Source of the DNA: Meira nashicola
Lineage: Eukaryota > Basidiomycota > Exobasidiomycetes > Exobasidiales > Brachybasidiaceae
Assembly: GCA_001600355.1 (NCBI GenBank)
Contig: BCJU01000005.1
Coordinates: 615,205 to 679,204 of the forward strand
Direction of reading: 5' to 3'
Length of the DNA stretch: 64,000 nucleotides
Shown here: piece by piece, positions 60,120 through 64,000 of the stretch
How the letters are laid out: the number at the start of each line of letters is the position of its first letter
Position numbering within the stretch: position 1 is the first letter of the stretch
The notes under the pieces: generated by a model
Database searches by the model: none
What the model saw: only the letters and a program-made list of their open reading frames with translations
Told to the model about the DNA's origin: nothing
Made by a program: the position numbers and the translations under genes

Positions 60120-62045
60120 CCTTGCTGAAGAGGTAGATTGTGGTAGTCAAGATGAAAGGTTTAAGCAAAAAGTGATTTGTCTCTTTTATCCTGTTTATTG
60201 GATGGAAAATTTGTTCCGCATACAAATTTTTATCCCTGCCTTGGCGAGCGAAAAAAAAAAAAAAGCCGCCGGCGTCATTTGAGAAATTCTCTCAAGCTAA
60301 ACAACACTGTAAACACTCTTTGTCCGTGGAGGAGATTGGTAAACCGGTTAAATATCCTGGTACAAGATCAGTGACATGTATTGTAGCGTACCATAAAGCC
60401 AAATGCGTCCGTCGCGTCTTAAGTGAAAATTCGCGCGTCTGTCTTTCTTCCCAGAGCGGGAACTAAAAAACGGTAGATCAGCTGTGTTACGGGAAATTCG
60501 AATTACCGATATCCGATTCGGTAGAATTTCATCCATACAGTGTATGTATGTGTGTAAGCTTTTTGTAGTAAAAGTTTGAGGGGCATTCTATCCGCGGAGT
60601 AAGTGCTTAAATAAAGGTGCGGGCCGAACAAAGAATGGAATTGCGTATGTAAGCAGAAATGTTGAAATTTCAACATTGTGTTTATATAATGATGATGATG
60701 ATGATGAAAAAGAAGGAAAAAGAGATTGTCTAATTTGAAATAGAAGCGAAAGACAAGATCAGAGAATGTCATTTAAGAACATTATTTGAAATAAATCACG
60801 TCATTTCTATTTATTATAATTATATTGTTCACCATGGCATACTTTTTCTTCGTTATTAGGAGTCTTTTTCTCGGCAAAGGCGGCTCTTTTTCCGTTTGTT
60901 GACAAGCAATTCAGATCTTTGAACCTGAATATCATTTTTCTGTACCTGATATAACGATAGAGAATTAGTGAGGCACAAACAATCACGCTAAACGAATAAC
61001 CTCGTGGTATTAATTAAAAATTCACATGGCACCGAACGTGTAGAAAAGATTCATAGAAAGAAGCATTTCTCCACATCCAGTCAATAAGGGTAATATCATT
61101 AAAATTGCATTTATTCTTTCTTCTTAATGTGTTCGTCATCTTATGCATGCATGAGAGTAAGAAGAATTCACACATTTATCCAGATAAAGCTAACTTTCCG
61201 GTTATCTCGATCGCAATTTATTCTTTTGTTTATAGGCAAAAGGTACGTTTAATCAACAAACATGTGGAAGATGCAGCAGCTGTCAACAATTTCCGAAGGA
61301 ATCTATTTATCGCCGTGCAATGTGTGTGCACGCAAGAGACACATGGTTCATCCACCCAACACGCTAAAAAAAAATAAAGCACACAATACTATACCGTCCG
61401 TATGTACACCGCCGGTTATGCTCTCCGGTTCCGCCGTGATAGAAAATAAAATTAATGCGGGAAGAATGAAATCAACGTGTTTACGACATCTTTTAGCGTA
61501 ACTTTTCATTAAAATTAACGCTAGAAGCTCATCTTTTCTGCAATTGTCTTGTTTGTTTGGCGTAATTGCAGCATGATTGACTTTCTAAAAGGGTAATTGT
61601 GATACATGTGTTAGACAAGATAAGGCGTTTAACGGCCAAGTCTTTAGTATATTAAATGATAAGAAATGCATGTGTGCACAGCTTTTGTGCTCAGACATTG
61701 AAATGTCATCGATTTGTTTATCCATGACAAGTAAAACAAAGCTAAAAAAGAAGCTATTGATGCAGTTTATTGTTTATGCATTTACCATACGTACTTTTGC
61801 TCAGTAACTTTATCGCAATTGCGAATACGACATCTCACTAAAATACGGAGTATATTCCGTTACCCACACGATGAGCGGAATTTTCGGCGGTGAGACAGAG
61901 AGGGTTAATCTTCTCAACACACAAAAGAGAAGAATGACGAAAAAAGGTTAAATAGAGCATGTTTTTTACGTTTCTTCTTAAGAATTTCCCCATCATCATA
62001 CAATCTCTTTAACCCACTTCCTAACCCACACTTTTTCCCCTAACA
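60120..62045. other. 1.9-kb gene-poor stretch
   Basis: The longest non-genic interval. Contains an A13 run near 60250, an (ATG)6 microsatellite at 60689-60706 and several short frames that look random. A minus-strand frame around 60826-61012 reads like a membrane segment plus basic tail, but has no upstream start; see rejected items. Confidence 0.5.
60689..60706. repeat. ATG trinucleotide microsatellite
   Basis: Six consecutive ATG units. Confidence 0.9.
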
Positions 62046-63230
62046 ATGAAACTTACCGCATCTTTCGCTGCTTTAGCCACCGTGCTCTTGTCTGCTGTTA
62101 CACTTGCTGCACCAAACCCAGCAAGTTTAAACCAAAACACAATCCCATTGAACAAGAAACGTGACGCTCTTTTGGTTCCAGGTACAAATGAGGTTGATTT
62201 CACAAAAGTTCGCTCTCATTTAGATCATGTCAAGGCAAAATATTCTGACAACTTGCAAGCTTTTCAAACAAACACAGGTAACACCCATCCATTACAATCA
62301 AAAACATTCAAACCATTCTCTAAAAGAGCAGGTACAGGATCCGTTAGCTTGACAGATATTCAAAATGAAGAACTATGGTCTGGACCAGTCAAATTTGGCG
62401 GTCAAACAATTTACGTAGATTTCGATACTGGAAGTGCAGATGTTATTGTTAACCATAACTCATACACTCCAGGTTCAACCGCAAAGAACACAGGACGTAC
62501 TTTCCGTACCGCTTATGGAGATGGAACAACAGCTTCAGGTCCAGTTTATACCGATACGTTCTCTATCGGTGGATTGAGCGCAAACTCTGCCGCTTTAGGT
62601 TGGTCAAGCAATCAATTCTTGACCGGTGAATCACCAAACAACGGTATCGCTGGAATGAGTTATCCATCTTTGGCTACTTTGGGCTACCCCCCATTCTTTG
62701 ACACTTTGAGCAAAGCCGGTGCTTTAGCAAAGAATGTGTTCACATTTACACTTTCAAAAGGAACTTCTACTCTTTACCTCGGTGGTGTTGATCCAAAAGC
62801 CGGAACTCCAACTTATGTAAGTGTCGATTCTTCTCAAGGCTTTTGGACTATTGATAGTGGATCGATTGCTGGTGTTTCAACTGGCTCAATCCAAGACACA
62901 GGTACTACCGTCATCGTTGCACCAACTGATACCGCTCAAAGCATCTTTGCTAACTTGCCAGGTGTTACTCAATTCCAACAAGATGGTGCTTATTATGGTG
63001 CTTATAACTGCAATAGTCCACCGAAAGTGACAATCAAATTGGGTGGCTACTCTCAAGCATTGTCATCCGCTACCACTTCATTCGGTACCACAAACGATGG
63101 ACAATGTGTTTTAAGTGTTGTTGGTGAAGATATTGGTTTGGACAGTGTTATTTTAGGTGACAGCTGGTTGCAAAATGTGCACGCTGTATTCGACCGAGAC
63201 AGCAACCGAGTTGGTTTCAGTAAGCAATGA
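62046..63230 (+). CDS. secreted pepsin-like aspartic protease
   Basis: 394 residues, single exon, the last gene before the telomere. Signal peptide 1-21, then a propeptide ending at a Kex2-type site (FSKR, residue 94). The mature enzyme has both active-site motifs, DFDTGSAD (Asp127) and IQDTGTTV (Asp284), and a flap Tyr in AYGDGT. One cysteine pair, in NCNSPP and QCVLSV. Length and architecture match secreted fungal A1 peptidases, used for protein degradation outside the cell. The 5' leader is a C/T/A-rich stretch typical of strong fungal promoters. Confidence 0.93.
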   Translation: MKLTASFAALATVLLSAVTLAAPNPASLNQNTIPLNKKRDALLVPGTNEVDFTKVRSHLDHVKAKYSDNLQAFQTNTGNTHPLQSKTFKPFSKRAGTGSVSLTDIQNEELWSGPVKFGGQTIYVDFDTGSADVIVNHNSYTPGSTAKNTGRTFRTAYGDGTTASGPVYTDTFSIGGLSANSAALGWSSNQFLTGESPNNGIAGMSYPSLATLGYPPFFDTLSKAGALAKNVFTFTLSKGTSTLYLGGVDPKAGTPTYVSVDSSQGFWTIDSGSIAGVSTGSIQDTGTTVIVAPTDTAQSIFANLPGVTQFQQDGAYYGAYNCNSPPKVTIKLGGYSQALSSATTSFGTTNDGQCVLSVVGEDIGLDSVILGDSWLQNVHAVFDRDSNRVGFSKQ

Positions 63231-63906
63231 AAATGAGAATAATGATGTAGTTACGACTTGAATTAATTTAATGGAATGCGTGTGTTATGATTAAAATTAT
63301 TGTGGTGCACAGAAGGAATTAAGACAGGAAATTTGATGCCCACAGCTGGCAAAGCCGTATCAGTAGCTGTTCCAGTAGTCTTAGGGCAACACAAGAATCC
63401 GCTTTAGTAGTTAAACCACAGTAGGGTAGCTTTTAAGATAGAAGCTAGGGTAGCAGGTAGAGCAACAGCTCTAGCCGTATCAATCAGTAACTATTAAGGT
63501 AGTATTAGGGCCGTTCAAGAAACCGCATCAGTAGCTACCCCAACTAGGGCAGTAGAGCTATCGTAGCCATTAAGTAGCCATTAAGTAGCTATTAAGTAGC
63601 CATTAAGTAGCTATTCCAGTAGCGATAAGGTAACAGCTAAAGTTAGTTTTAAGCTAGAAGTAGTTAGAAAGCTAAGTTAGATATAGGAAAAATAGTGAAG
63701 AAGAAAAATAAGGAAGTTAAGTTAAAATACGAAAAAAAAAGAAATAGAAAGAAATTCGTTGAAAACGTTCGACATTCAGATTTCACAATATTAATCACGT
63801 GAATTCACATGTTAATTAACATTAATTCATACTTCACACGCTCGAAACGAAGGGGAGTTCGGGTTAGCTGCGGTTAGACACGTGCGTCGTGAATGATGAA
63901 ACCACA
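63231..63906. other. subtelomeric repeat-rich stretch without gene
   Basis: Full of GTAGC/AGTAGCT words from about 63340 to 63620, with a regular 11-bp tandem block inside it. It lies between the last gene and the telomere. No frame of note. Confidence 0.7.
63563..63617. repeat. 11-bp subtelomeric minisatellite
   Basis: Five tandem units of GTAGCCATTAA or GTAGCTATTAA (the last ends TTCC). The same GTAGC word recurs irregularly over the preceding 200 bp, as in a decaying longer array. Confidence 0.85.
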
Positions 63907-64000
63907 GGGTTAGGGTTAGGGTTAGGGTTAGGGTTAGGGTTAGGGTTAGGGTTAGGGTTAGGGTTAGGGTTAGGGTTAGGGTTAGGGTTAGGGTTAGGGT
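63907..64000 (+). repeat. telomere, (TTAGGG)n
   Basis: Ninety-four bases of uninterrupted GGGTTA, about 15.7 units, running to the end of the window with the G-rich strand 5' to 3' toward the terminus. This is the orientation of a right chromosome end, so the sequence is not merely an interstitial repeat, though only the window end is seen. Confidence 0.95.

Noticed and set aside
60826..61012. Minus-strand stop-bounded frame reading like a membrane segment followed by a basic tail
   Set aside because: No start codon or convincing splice acceptor and no exons found further upstream; about 60 codons free of stops is not significant here.
61105..61501. Two overlapping plus-strand frames of 90 and 79 codons near the telomere
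   Set aside because: No signal peptide, domain or compositional bias toward coding; likely random.
1..64000. tRNA or rRNA genes
   Set aside because: I looked for B-box-like GGTTCRANNCC words with matching stems and for conserved rRNA segments and found none I could support by eye.

Overview
This window is the right end of a fungal chromosome. It closes at base 64000 in an uninterrupted (TTAGGG)n array whose G-rich strand runs toward the end, as expected for a native telomere. A fungus is indicated by intron-poor, AT-rich genes, by short introns of 59-76 bp in the eight genes whose splicing I could reconstruct (GTGAGT or GTAAGT donors, yAG acceptors), and by the families present: Zn2Cys6 and bZIP/DUF3425 regulators, LIP-type secretory lipase, PF04185 phospholipase C, caleosin, GH128 and GH16 glucanases, and fungal thaumatin-like proteins. 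The telomere repeat excludes most budding yeasts. The mix of LIP lipase, PF04185 PLC, secreted aspartic protease and a cluster of effector-like genes would suit a basidiomycete of the Ustilaginomycotina, but that placement is inference and no marker gene confirms it.

Layout. 0-2.6 kb: the start of a BRCT-domain gene running off the left edge, then an AAAP amino-acid transporter. 2.7-7.0 kb: six small secreted proteins, five of them very basic; three are clear tandem paralogs and look like an effector-type cluster. 7.3-12.5 kb: peroxisomal acyl-CoA oxidase and a GPH/SLC45-type sugar transporter. 13.3-14.6 kb: a spliced precursor holding two defensin-like CS-alpha-beta units separated by dibasic sites, facing a 10-cysteine secreted protein. 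15.5-18.1 kb: an SDR and a bZIP/DUF3425 gene whose basic region lies in a different frame from the rest. 18.8-27 kb: secreted or surface enzymes (phospholipase C, membrane-anchored multicopper oxidase, purple acid phosphatase, lipase). 27.3-28.1 kb: caleosin peroxygenase.

28.3-36.6 kb looks like an amine-utilisation cluster: copper amine oxidase and an APC permease share a divergent promoter, followed by a Zn2Cys6 regulator and a second APC permease. 37.1-40.3 kb: alkaline phosphatase and a GH128 glucanase. Between 40.68 and 40.91 kb lies an undescribed decayed copy of the phospholipase C C-terminus. 41-46 kb: an MFS sugar permease and a signal-less GH31 alpha-glycosidase, divergently arranged, a plausible alpha-glycoside uptake and hydrolysis pair.

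46.8-63.2 kb, the subtelomere, is dominated by duplicated families: a second GH128, two thaumatin-like proteins, two ICMT-like methyltransferases and two GH16 glucanases. Among them are an HSL-type esterase, a 60-residue SMP-domain gene split by an intron, a polyamine-type MFS exporter and, as the last gene, a pepsin-like aspartic protease only about 0.7 kb from the telomere. About half of all genes carry a signal peptide or anchor, so the region reads as a subtelomeric secretome island for cell-wall glucan, phosphate, lipid and nitrogen scavenging. I found no tRNA, rRNA, CRISPR or intact transposon.
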